DNA from: Cyathus striatus
Taxonomy: Eukaryota; Basidiomycota; Agaricomycetes; Agaricales; Nidulariaceae
DNA: 64,000 nucleotides
Reading direction: 5' to 3'
NCBI GenBank assembly: GCA_025738555.1
Contig: JAOVFP010000004.1
Location: forward strand, 4,712,001 to 4,776,000
The translations under genes were made by a program, and so were the position numbers. Shown here piece by piece: positions 42,360 to 53,724 of this stretch; position 1 is the stretch's first letter; every line of letters begins with the position of its first letter. Below the pieces are notes generated by a model. That model was not told the DNA's origin. It did not search any database and saw only the letters and a program-made list of their open reading frames with translations.

Positions 42360-43903
42360 CACGCGACTGCAAGTTGAATCGGGATCAACTCAACATCAAC
42401 CTGTCAATGTCATGAAATGTCATTGTGTCAAGCCGATCGAGACTGAGTGTGCCAGTGTGGTACCGAAGGTTGCCGTCGTCGATTGGAATTTAAAGTTCTC
42501 GATTATAATAATTATCGCTACCGCAAAGAACATACGAAAGCATAAGGCGGAGAGGTGACGGGGGAGGTATATCCCCGCTGACAAAGAAATATTCCTCAAT
42601 AATTCGGTGGAATACTTCCGCACTTCCGATGACGACAAATGCAAATGCTGTGGCAGAACCTACATAGAAAAGCAACACAGAAGACTTGTCAATGCAACGA
42701 AGGTGTGTAGTGTTATAGAGATCGCTTACGAGGGTCGCCGCAAAAACATGCATGTGCCACAATTCAGCTGTCCATGCGGTTTGTGCGTCTTTAATAAGTA
42801 AATAATAGAGAGAATCAAGACGTGCTTAGCAACCCATGGTCGACGGAATCGCTCATTATTATCAGTCGTCAACCGCGGTAGATAGTAGAATGGAAAGAAG
42901 TTGGAATCTCACATCCTTGTAATCAATATTAACGGTAGACTGGAACCCTCTCGCAGCCGGTGGTTATGAACGCTTAGCAGCGCTTAGCCTACCTCAATGA
43001 ATACGGAAGAGACGTCGAGTATCGGGTTACCAAGGCTGGTAGGAAGGGCGCAGCGGTTATCAAGAAAGCCGCGTTATTTCCCAAGGCTAGCCGACGCCGA
43101 CTCGAGCTTCAAATGCAATCGGCAAAGATAAAGAAGCTCAGTCCTGAACAAAGTCATAGCGACGCGAATGATTAACGGGTACTTCGTCCTGTGATTATTG
43201 GTGAAAGCAAATCGTACATTACAAGTATGTAAGCAGAAATTTCCATGAGTATGAATACGAACGAGGTAAAAAAGCAATCGATGGTAACGAGCAACGAGAA
43301 GAAGGGGGGTTCGTCGCGAAATCCCGAAAAGCACACTGGGCACGCCTCCGTCCTTACGACACCATACCATCATCTCCATGGCCACTGACTGATAGATTAC
43401 ATAGTGCGTCCTCGCCAGTAATAGACCTGATAGAGTTGTATTGGGGGTTATGGGAGATATCAAAAGATTCAACCACCATAAAAGTGTAAAGCCAAAGAAC
43501 ACGGGGCCTCTGGAATGGAATAACGAATGCCGAAAGGCGGGGGTAAACAACGTCCAAGAATAGGGTCAAATCCGCCGTATGCCATGACCCCATCTCGCTC
43601 GAGGTGTATAACGAGTATCAAATCTATAGGATAAATCATAATGATAGCAATTGAGGCCGAACAGATCCGCACGATATAGAGTCTTGTAACGGTCGCCTCG
43701 GGACGAGACCATCGATATAGGTATAATAAACCACGCGGGAAGGGGTAGTGGGGGATCTTCATGAAATCTATAGTGCTTTAATTTCGTCTAGAATCGGCAG
43801 GTAGCAAAATGGGAACATGAACACAGCAGCCACAGACAATCATCGGAAGCAATGGTGACCATGGTTTCCTAGTACAGCAAATGAAGCAAAAAAGGTGCAC
43901 AGT
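42360..43903. other. Unassigned region with membrane-like fragments
   Basis: On the - strand, stretches such as SATAFAFVVIGSAEVF (about 42660) and IAIIMIYPIDLILVI (about 43640) look like membrane helices, possibly lost 5' exons of the membrane-protein relic, but no frame or splice chain links them. On the + strand, 42991-43173 is an open exon-like stretch (see findings). Confidence 0.35.
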
Positions 43904-46900
43904 CTAATTCGAGCTTGAGCTCCCAAGCGTAGGAACAAAGTTGCGTATATGCTCGGGCACGAGGTCCTCCGGCAGTCGCGCGATAGTATCCAAAGGAGCC
44001 CTCTTTGCTAATGCAAGTAAATTGAGGCGGAGATTCCGCAAAGTAGGGTCCTCGACTGGCGATCCCGTAGGAATGGCGGCGGTGCCGTTAAGCTGAGCTT
44101 CTGACTGCGGTTGCGGTTCACTTGTGGTTTGACTTGTCTCTGAGGAAACTTGCGAGCTGCCTTCAGCAGCAGCCTTGGTATGGGTATCCTCCTTGGGCAG
44201 TGTAGCATCAGCTATGACCGCATCCTCCCGAGCACCAACTCGCCCACCGCTCCGGATCCTCCGATCCAATTCCACAATAACACCAGCAACATAATCCAAA
44301 ACCTCGCTAAGCTCTTCGGGGCCCTCGAGTTCGCATCCAATTGCAGGTAAAGCAGACTGAGTCAAAGACGCGTCCATCCACGTCTTCTCGGACTCCTCAA
44401 TCTCCATCGCAGTCTTTTTCTCCTCTTCCTCCTCTTCCTCCTCCTCTTGCGCTAACGCATTTTGAGTCTCAGGTTGAGCGGCCACAAGTGGGACTTGATC
44501 GACCGCAGATTCCCCAGAAACACCACCCTCAATCTCCTCCACCTTCACCTCCCCATCGTTACGAGACTCAGACCCCTTCATCTTCTTCCTATCCACCGCC
44601 TCCTCACTGGGCTCCCTCTTCCGCTTTCGCCTCTCCTTGATCCCTTTCCCAGCCCACTCTTCCTCGCTGACGAATAGCTCCTCAGGCCTCTTAATCAGAG
44701 CGGCCATATCGATCTTGTGTGTTTTGATCTGCAGGAGAACGTTCAGCGCGAGCGAGGCCGCGGGGTATATGTGTAGCGATTTGAGAAGCTGTTCGATCAC
44801 TAGCGAATTGGAGTGCTCTTGTTTGATTTGTAAGAGAGTGGAAGTAGAAGGTGGGGTGGTAAGTTTAAGACGGGAGAGTGCCAGTGCTGTTTCTCGCAGT
44901 AGCGAATGTCGTCCGTCAGTTAATGGATCCACTACATTCTTCTCTACCCATCTAGCCAGAGGCATACCAAGGGAGTAAGAATCATATTCCCTTCGAGGAT
45001 CGTACGTCTAAACCAACCATCAGCTCCATAAACCACAAAAAAGCAAAAGAAAGAAACAATACCTCTCCCTCCCTAGGACACACAAACTCTGCCAAACTCC
45101 TGACATACGCAAAGCCATCAACACCCCCATAAACCACATCGCGAATATACTCCTCGGCCTCCAACGCCCTCTCATCCGTCCAATATCCCACCTCCTTCCC
45201 TTTCCCTTTCACCTTCCTCATCTCCTCCGCCTTCTCCCTCATCTTGTCAATCTTCAAACTCTCCCTAACAACCTCCACCTGCCTCTCCTCCACCTCACCC
45301 ACACCCATCCTCTTCATCTCCGCAGCAAGCTCCCCAGCAAGCACTGCCATACTTCCCCAATCCAGCACCCCGGCCTCTCTCGCACCTCGATCAGGCACAT
45401 CCCCTTCTCCCTCCTCATCTCTATCCCTCCCTTTCAATCGAGCATTCGTATTGCGGACAATGTACCAATGCCTCCTTTTACTGTTCTGTATTTCCGGAAT
45501 GGGGCCAACAGACGGGATGGGGTGGTTCAAGGGCAACGTGACTGCGTTGATAGAGGACGCGGGTTGGGGGGGTCCCGTGGGCTCCGGTGTAGGCGTGGGA
45601 TAGGTTGATGTGGATATGGGTGTTTGTGGGGGGTACGCGGAGGGCGGTTGGGAGGGTATAATGGGTGATTGGACGGTGGAGGGCGGTTGGTAGCTGTAGA
45701 ATGTTGGGTAGGCAGTTGTGGGTGTTGCATAACTTGATCCTGATGCGGCGGTTGCGGGGGGAGGATAGAGAGGTGTCAGATAAGGTCGTGTCAGTGGATC
45801 GGGAGTGAGGGCGGAGAGGACGCTGAACGGGTCCTCCACTATTTTTTTTTGTTGAGAATAAATTTCGTGAAAGGAAAAAGAAAAATACGCACTCTCAGTA
45901 TAATCCAAGCTCCCATCAGGAAGATACGGCGGACCCTCCTTCTCAAACCTCAACCTCTCCTTCTTCGTTCGATACCGTTTCCCTGTATTAAAATCAACCT
46001 AAGCACTAAAAGTATATTCGACACAAAGGCACACCTTTCAGTTTGAGCGCGAGCATCATCTTTGCCCAGTCAGAACCAGGCGGAAACGCGCCTAGGCCGT
46101 CCTTGGAGCCGGGTAATCCTCCATCTGCATCGAGCGTCTCAGAAAGTTGCGAGCCTCCCGGTATAGTGTGGCGCTTGTACGGTCCACGGGGGCCACGTCG
46201 TCCGGTGTGTTGTTGTTGAGTCTGCGACACGACAGACGCAGACCTTCGAGGTACATCCACCTCCATAATGGACTGCGTTTGATCTTCCTCTTCGTCAATG
46301 TTGATATTGAAATCATCGTCTTTTTCGATATCAATCTTCCAGTCTGTTTCGTACTGGATGACGGTTGGCGCCGCTTTCGCGATATGATCCATCCCCCATG
46401 CCTCTATGCGCTCTGCTTCGGTGTAGTAGATGCTCCCTACAGGGTTGAAGATCTTTGCATTGGTAATGACCAGTCTAAAGTCATTCTGTCGATATGAATT
46501 AAGTGAAAGGCGACAAAATGAATAGTGTGAAATACAGACAGTAAACTCCTCCAGGGAGCGATACTTCCCCCTCTCGACCTTCTTCGTCATCGTCCCAAAA
46601 TCCATGGGCTGCTTGATGATATCGGTGTAGCCTGGTACCTGCGAAGCATCGACAGGTTTCAAGAAAAACGCATAGTCGTCTTTCCTATCGATAGCACGTC
46701 AGCAAGTGGAGCTGGAAGAGACAAAAACGAGATACCTTTTAATCTGATGGATCAGCTTGGAAATGACCTCCTTGAGAGGCTTCAGCTTCAAGGGTCTTGG
46801 GGCCCTCTTCTCCTGGACGTCGATGTCGAGCAAGGGGGTGGGCTGTTGGTCGTCTGCTCTGTGTTTGCCCTTCTTGGTGGACGCAGCCTTGTTGGCATCC

Positions 46901-47091
46901 TTGAGGGACTTGAGAGATGGAAGAACAAGGGTAAGACGGGAGGAGGAAGAGCCCTTTGGCTTTGTGAGTAGTCTTGAGTTGCTGGTTGTTGGAGAATCCC
47001 AAGTTTGAATGGACTCGTCCATTCTCTTTTTTTCCGCGAAAATGAGCTGAGCTTGTCGGTTGTAAGCTGCCTCTTTCGGCGATAACGTCAT
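43904..47091 (-). CDS. Bromodomain protein (BRD7/BRD9-like), 973 aa, 6 exons
   Basis: Chromatin reader that should bind acetyl-lysine on histones and act in a remodelling complex. Exons on the - strand: 47091-46736, 46684-46540, 46485-46035, 45982-45893, 45838-45063, 45007-43904, giving 974 codons with stop. The bromodomain spans about residues 105-200: KDDYAFFLKPVDASQVPGY, IIKQPMDFGTM (the conserved ZA-loop PMDF), then NDFRLVITNAKIFNP, where the Asn is the acetyl-lysine contact. After it come an acidic linker, an AT-hook-like GRRGPRGPYKR, a Pro/Ser/Tyr-rich segment (residues about 360-450), and charged C-terminal regions with a KERRKRKREP nuclear-localisation-type patch and a Glu-rich run. 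The start ATG at 47091 is the first in frame. Complex membership is inferred from family. Confidence 0.88.
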
Positions 47092-50000
47092 GCACTCCTT
47101 CTTTCCCGTCACATGACACTGGTTATGTAATTATTGTCCCTCTTTGTCGCATTTCCTTTGCAAGCCAACACGTGCCTCGATCGTGTTCCCACGTGCCGGA
47201 CCACTGAACCGGCTCGACCTGAACAGAGTGATCAACCCGAGTGCTGCATCCGGTAACCAGAGGACTTCCGAACCTCACGCAAATGGCAAAAGTGAGTTGG
47301 GCTGTAATTACATTTGCAACCATCTTTCACTCGTCCCTACTGTCGTCAACGACCTGCCACTCAGCCATACACCCACTTGTCCTTCCTCGCGCTCACCTCG
47401 ATACCAACACACACTTGCATACATTCTCTCTCTCCCGTTCTCCGCCGTTCTTCTCTGCACTTGCAAATGCCATTCTCAACAGCTGGATCTCATCTGGTGG
47501 GAACATCCTATTCTACCGAAGGCGCCGATGGGCCCAGACTCGCCCCCTCTCTATTTTTTTTCTCTCCAAACCCTAGGGACTGATGGAAGCTCCTGCTTTT
47601 ACTGGCTGCCAACTCGTCATGTCCACGTTGTCGTCCACAAGTCCAATTCTTTGCAGCCCGTTTCCTGCACAGCTGGTCAAGCTCGCAGACGTCATTTCTT
47701 TTTCTTTTTCGTTTTTCTGAACAAAGAAAAAAATTAGAAATGGATGGGACCTCTCTGCTTTGGGGCTAGCCTTTCACCGATGAAATGAAAATGAAAAGAC
47801 TGTCTGTCGATCGCTAGCTGGTCTTCGTTCGAATGAGAAGGGACTAGTAACGCTTCGATAATGAAATGAACTTTACATGTTCTCCGATAATGGGGGCACG
47901 CGACTCTGTTAGTATTACTCTCCAACGCACGTTCAATCTTCCTTCCAAAGCTCTCACTTCATAGCGTCTATTCCCTTTACCTAAAGGAATATTTCTCAAC
48001 TCTACCATCGGAGCCCCTACTCCAAGTCCGGACGCCATCTCGAAATACACAATATACATCTCATCGAGGGGTCACCTCTTTCAATTTGCACCTAATGTTC
48101 TGGAGAAAACATCACGCCAAGTATGCGTCATGATATCAATCACAAGCTCCGGGCTCTTTCACCTCGAGGTCCAATGTTCCTTGCAGATCCTTCAGAATTG
48201 TTCCAACACACAAATTCACCAACAAAAAAGGTTACATACCTAAAGCGATCTTACCGGGCTTCACACAATTCTGTCAAAAAAAAAATACGCTTATTTCGAC
48301 ATACTTATCTGGACGCGGGCCTATACACACAAGCGCGGGAGCGGCTACAAGCGGTGAATACGAAATAGATAACACGAACTTCCCCGCACTTTTCGAAAGT
48401 GTCGCCAATTGAACGCAAACGGCAGGTACTACCCTTTCCACAAATCACCACAAATCACGCTACGCGAAATGTCAAAAATCTCGGTCGTCGACGCATGGAG
48501 TAACATTTTCCCCTAGAGCCGGCCGCCTCCCGATGATCCGTATGCGTATCGTCTGACGCGTGTGGTTTGATCGCGAATGTGGAACGTGGAGGAGCCCCTA
48601 TGTAATCAATCCTACACTACTGGCCGCACGAGTTCAATTGGTACTAACATGTCAATGAATGTCAAATGTCTACAGTCGCCGTCTTTCCTAATAGTTTCAC
48701 CATCTTTTAGGATATCAGGCTTCTCAATACATACAATCCCCCCAGCCGATCCTGAGTGCCCCTTCAACACTGCTGGTAATTTTCTTACTATATGACTCCG
48801 AATACCCCAATGTAATACAACCATGCTGTTCAGGATACGGTTAGTATGCGCTTGCCGAGCAGCAGGCTAGTTCTCGTCTTGCCTCGCGTATGAGGTGAAC
48901 ATGAACAGCGGTGCATCTCGCGGTTCGAACTTTCGAACCCCCTCGCTGTAAATTCGAGTGCGCAAATCCAATCTACCCGTCGGTCGGTACAATTGCTTTC
49001 ATCACGCTTGGGCTGGCTTCTTACAGGAACGCACTGCTTGCAGGCGCGATATTAGCCCTCTAGCGTAATGTTGTCGCTCCCCTTTTGGAGCCTTGGACCT
49101 TCGGGATAGAACACCTTCTAGTTCTCGACATGTGAAAGTAAACTTTATACAGCAGGGACGCAATGGAGGGCCAAACAACGACTCCTCCACGATTCCGCTC
49201 TCCCTGCCCCCCGTAGGACATTGACTTGAATGGGGAGGGAGGTAGGAATGAACCTCTTTTATTTTTTACCCTCCTTCTTTTGTTTGGAATCATGTCTCCT
49301 CACTATTCGTGGGATTGTGAACACGTTCTATATTCACCGGCAAGTTAATCGTATCATATTCTTGATCTTCTTGAAACAAATAGCACGGAATAGCATCTCG
49401 TCCGCGGTGCTTGCTTCACCCATCTTTCGGGCGGACGGACGGGGCAGCGGCGAGGATGAGGGGGGTTCATGTGCCCCTTCCTTACATACTACCTCTTGGG
49501 GGTCCTCCGGATGACCTTCCATCTCGTTCCACTGGCATCCACTTTTACAATTTAACGCCTATTTTGTTTGGCTGCGATCTGTGACCAACCTCAAATCTCT
49601 GATCCCTTAAAATCCCTTCTGGGAAGGACGAGCCTCAAGTATTACGAGTATACGTGCCATATTTGGTCTATTGCCTCGTTTTGTTTCTCTTTCCTTATCG
49701 TCACGCAACTCAGCGCAACTCCTCCTCCCCATCTAGGTCAGTTATGACCCATTTGGAGGGACTCCTGACAATCGACTTCATCAACATCGATGCGACTGCG
49801 GTACTAAATGACAACTAGCCTACCCAAGCCTACCCACCGCCCGTTCCGATATGAAAACTGAATGCCATGGTAATTTTGTATATGGTCTACTTTATGATCC
49901 CTCGTGTCGGATGATGTCTTCAGTTATAATGAATGCATAATTGCACGCGTTAATTATGCACGACGGACCAAAAATTGCAAGTGATTACGATCAATTAGGT

Positions 50001-51374
50001 CCTTTGCCCGCACCCGAAATGTGTATCGTTTCAATATCACTCGTTGGAGTGGGTGGGTGCCAAAATGAACGATGATAGTATATCACCCTACCACTGCCAC
50101 AGCGCGCCAGTAAATCAATTGTGACGTTCTTTCTTTGTACGCTCGCATCCCAGTTCTAGAACGAGCGTTTCAGTCGACTTTTTCTTTATCAAGTATAATT
50201 GGGCGTGCTATTTCCGAAGTGCAGCACTGCCTGCGGTGTGAGTAGGTTCTCCAGTATCTATTCTGACCTTCATATCCGGGTATTGAAATTTGAGATCCAC
50301 ATTTCATTCAAATGGGCGTGCATTTTTGTGGAATGCTATTGATCCAATTTAGTCTCGTCAAGATGATCTCGCCTGTGAATTTGTCTAGTCATCTAATAAT
50401 GGTCGGTGGTATTCGCATTGCAGGTGGTGACGCCACGACAAACAAATGTGCACATGCCTTCGTTTGGGTGACGGTTTGCGTAACGTCCCCTCATTTTTGT
50501 GACGGGATAATTGAACGGTTTACTATTAGTATTACGATCCCCAAGCGTGCCGGATTGGCAGTGACCTAAGACTTAGACTTCCAAGTTGGTGCAAATCCAA
50601 TACGCTTGAGGCTCAGCGAAGCATGCTCTCTTGGAGATTTACGAGACGACTGGGCGAATAGACGCACAATCAGTTCTTGTGATGATGATAGAATTGAATG
50701 GGTATTTTTCTGGATGGTCGGGTTACCCCCAAGTTGCTGCTGCCACCCCCCCCCAGGTGAGCAAGGGAAATGATTATCTCCGAAAATACCTCGCGGAGTT
50801 TTAAAGTATTACTTAGCCGTCGTGTCGTCACGGTCACGCCCCTTGAACATTGACGGGTTTGTTCGTTGCCTGGACACGATGCGCACGTCGTCGAGCGCGT
50901 TCGCAACGGTATCTACGAGATTGTCCCGGTGGCCGCACCTGCCTACTAGAGGTGTTCTAAATTACCTGGATAATGGGGGTCGGAGCTCTCGGGGAGACGA
51001 CTGTGACAACGTGTGGACAGACTTGACCTTCAACGATCACGGGTTACCGAGAATACGGAAACATAATCTTGGAAAGAGAAGGAAAATTTATTAAGACCAT
51101 AGACGCGATCGGCCTTACCGCGACGAATATATCCAGGGCATATCTCGTCAAATTGACGGTTAACGTTATTTGGCAACACTAGATAATCTCGGGTTGCTTT
51201 TGTCGGCTACTACATGTGAACATAGACGGCATATCTGGGGACACCTGGCTTCTTCCACCACCTCTTCCTTGGTGCTATTCCCTCACCTTGCGTGGTTGGC
51301 CTGCTCGATGCATTGAGACTCTGCATCAAGAGACCATCGTTTCTTTCATTTTCGCTTTTCTTCCCTCTGCCTGC
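47092..51374. other. Long 4.3-kb intergenic region between two divergent regulatory genes
   Basis: No conserved coding frame: the longest frame (about 47144-47737 +) lacks an ATG start and any motif. The region separates the bromodomain gene (-) from the homeodomain gene (+). It is much longer than the other intergenic gaps in the conserved parts and has normal CpG content and no recognisable transposon, so it is likely a large regulatory region and possibly a long 5' UTR. Confidence 0.5.
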
Positions 51375-53108
51375 ATGTCTAAATCCCGGTCTCCTACTCC
51401 CACTCTTGATCCCTCCCTCGTTAATATTTCCCCTCCACTCCTCTCCACGACCTCACGACCCAGTACAGACGACCAGGACTCTAGTGCCAGGCCCCTCCCA
51501 GAACTTATACAGCCTACGCCATCTACTACCTCTCACTCCTTTGACCCACAATCTCCCCTTGCATCCTCTTCCATTCCTGCCAAACGCTCTCCCCCTCACT
51601 CGGGCGCTGAGGATATACCGGATCAGCCAATGGCTAAACGTCTCCGCGCCCAGTCCCCTGACCCTCGCAGGCCACCTACCAACCGCTCTAGTCCATCATC
51701 GGACTCTCAAGATAGCATGGCAGACAACGAAATGGAAGGTGGCAAGAGCGAGCAGTCAGAAGCCAATCCTCTTCCCGCTGCACCTGCGAAGAAAAAGCGC
51801 ACACGCACCTTAACGACACCCCACCAGTCTGCTGTTCTCCATGCTCTCCTCGCCCAGGTATGTCATTCCCACCTAATCCTCGATCAGCTTGGCACTGAGC
51901 CACCGTGCCACCCAGTCACGCTTCCCTACCACCGCCATGCGAGAAGAAGTTGGTCGTGCTATAGGTTTAAGCGCTAGGAAAGTACAGGTGTGTCCCACTC
52001 TCAGTATCCATGCAAATGTTTCCATGACTTATGTTATATCTTTAGATTTGGTTTCAGGTATGGAGTGGCCATTAATTCTTGTTTCGAGCTATAAACTCAC
52101 AACTCCTCCCCTCCTCTCTAGAATCAACGACAGAAAGCCAGACGTCCACGCACCCAGGGCGACACTGGTTCACATCGTCCACCACAGTACGGCGCATTCC
52201 TTTCCACTGCCACCACTGGCACTATGGGCTCTTTCTCAGTCATCCCGGAACCAATGGGAGAAGCGGGCCCATCTCAATCGCCTTCATATAGCACAGGCCC
52301 TTCATTTTATGCACGACCCGGAGAGAACTATAGCGGCTATTCTTCCGCTGAGGCTTATAATAGTCCCGTGGAGTCTCCGAACCGCCTTCTTGGGCCAGGC
52401 ATGCCAGGTGGCGAATCCTCAACTGCACCTCAGTATCGCACATATGGACGGGAGGCTCAGGCCCCAATGTCCGCACCTCCTACGGAGCGAGGGTTTATAG
52501 GCGCTTATCCACCTCCAGGACCACCCTTTGGGGGAAATACGGCGGCACATCAGCTTCACCATAGACCTGCCACATCCCAGCCTCGTCTCATTCACGAGCG
52601 CGATGCATCACGAACGCTGCCACCCCTTCCCCCAACCAGGCCGGTGACGTCGTCCTCCCTGGGAAGCCATCGCTTCAGCGCACCCATATTCGCTGGCCCT
52701 ACGTCCGCGGCGCAGTTTCCCGCTCTGCGATCTGCTTCTCCTGAACCACGGTTTGCCCATCATCCTCCTGGCTCACCTGTGGTTCTTCCGCCGCCATTTA
52801 CTTTACAGCCGCAGCCGCAATGGGATGACGATACTTTCCCGTCTTTACCGAGACCCGGCTCGTCTGCCTGGTCCCGTTCAGGTTCTCACTCAACCGGTGG
52901 AAGACCTTCTCCTCCTGCTTCCTTTGGTCGGAGCTTAGGAACCTCGGTAGAGCGTACCACTAACTACACGACGGAAACTGTTCAGCTCCCTGCTGAGGAT
53001 GTACAGCCCTCTCGACATGGACGTTATGATCCAGTTCGCGCAGTGTTTGTTCCTACACCTAGTAGGAAACCTGCAGAACATGAAGATACCGAAACGGGAA
53101 GTCCGTGA
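51375..53108 (+). CDS. Homeodomain transcription factor, 517 aa, 4 exons
   Basis: DNA-binding regulator of the class that controls mushroom development in Agaricomycetes. Exons: 51375-51857, 51916-51987, 52046-52057, 52122-53108, giving 518 codons with stop. Residues 1 to about 136 are Ser/Pro-rich. The homeodomain follows at about 137-196: basic arm KKKRTRTLT, helix 1 HQSAVLHALLAQ, helix 2 MREEVGRAIGL, and recognition helix RKVQIWFQNQRQKARR with the invariant W, F, N and R. The rest is low-complexity, Pro/Ser/Gly-rich, as in trans-activation regions. The 12-bp exon encodes only IWFQ of the recognition helix. The start ATG at 51375 opens MSKSRSPTP; upstream codons in frame lack an ATG near it. 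Resemblance to the Hom1/Hom2 group is likely, but the exact orthologue is not decided. Confidence 0.9.
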
Positions 53109-53724
53109 GCAAATGCAACAAGGAAGATCGATTCTAATTCATATTCATCTAATAATTTTTCATTTTGCCCTCACGCTCTTTTACGAAATTTATCACGCTA
53201 CTTAACTTGAAGCCTCGCTGCCCGATTCACTCCTTATATTTTGACTGACGCCCTTTCTTTCTTTTGATCGTTTCTATTCTTGTTAGATAATCCCCCACAC
53301 ACCTTATCATTCTTTATAATTTGCCGCCGATAGAGCACTGCACCCTTGCCAACGTGATTATGTAGCATGACCTCTCTTTGGTCACCTTCGCCTTATTGTA
53401 AACTTGCTTCGTCCCGTCGGTGTTCCTATCATGTATGTTTACAGCCCATACCAGGCTTCGTATTCTACTCTTATTGTTATTGTGTTTATAATACATACGC
53501 TCAAAATCCCCTTAACGTCATCGCAAAGGACCCTGCTCAGTTGTTCCAAGAATATACCAGATGAAAATACACCAACATACATAATAGGAATTTTGAAAGA
53601 ATTTGTACGGAACTTCGCCAAAGAATTTTTGGAACGTGATGTTATATTACCACCGCAATCATATCACTACTTTTAAAGGATATGTACATCACCCCGCTTC
53701 TCATTGTCTGACTTTCATTCACGT
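53109..53724. other. Intergenic between convergent genes
   Basis: Contains the 3' ends of the homeodomain gene (+) and the Topors-like gene (-). AT-rich, nothing else recognised. Confidence 0.5.

Noticed and set aside
42607..42801. Cysteine-rich frame (CKCCGR, CPCGLC) on the + strand as a zinc-finger protein
   Set aside because: No ATG, cysteine spacing fits no known finger, and the opposite strand reads as membrane-like sequence. Probably chance.
47144..47737. 197-codon open frame on + strand upstream of the bromodomain gene
   Set aside because: No ATG start, low-complexity content (phenylalanine run at the end), no motif. It lies in the divergent intergenic region.
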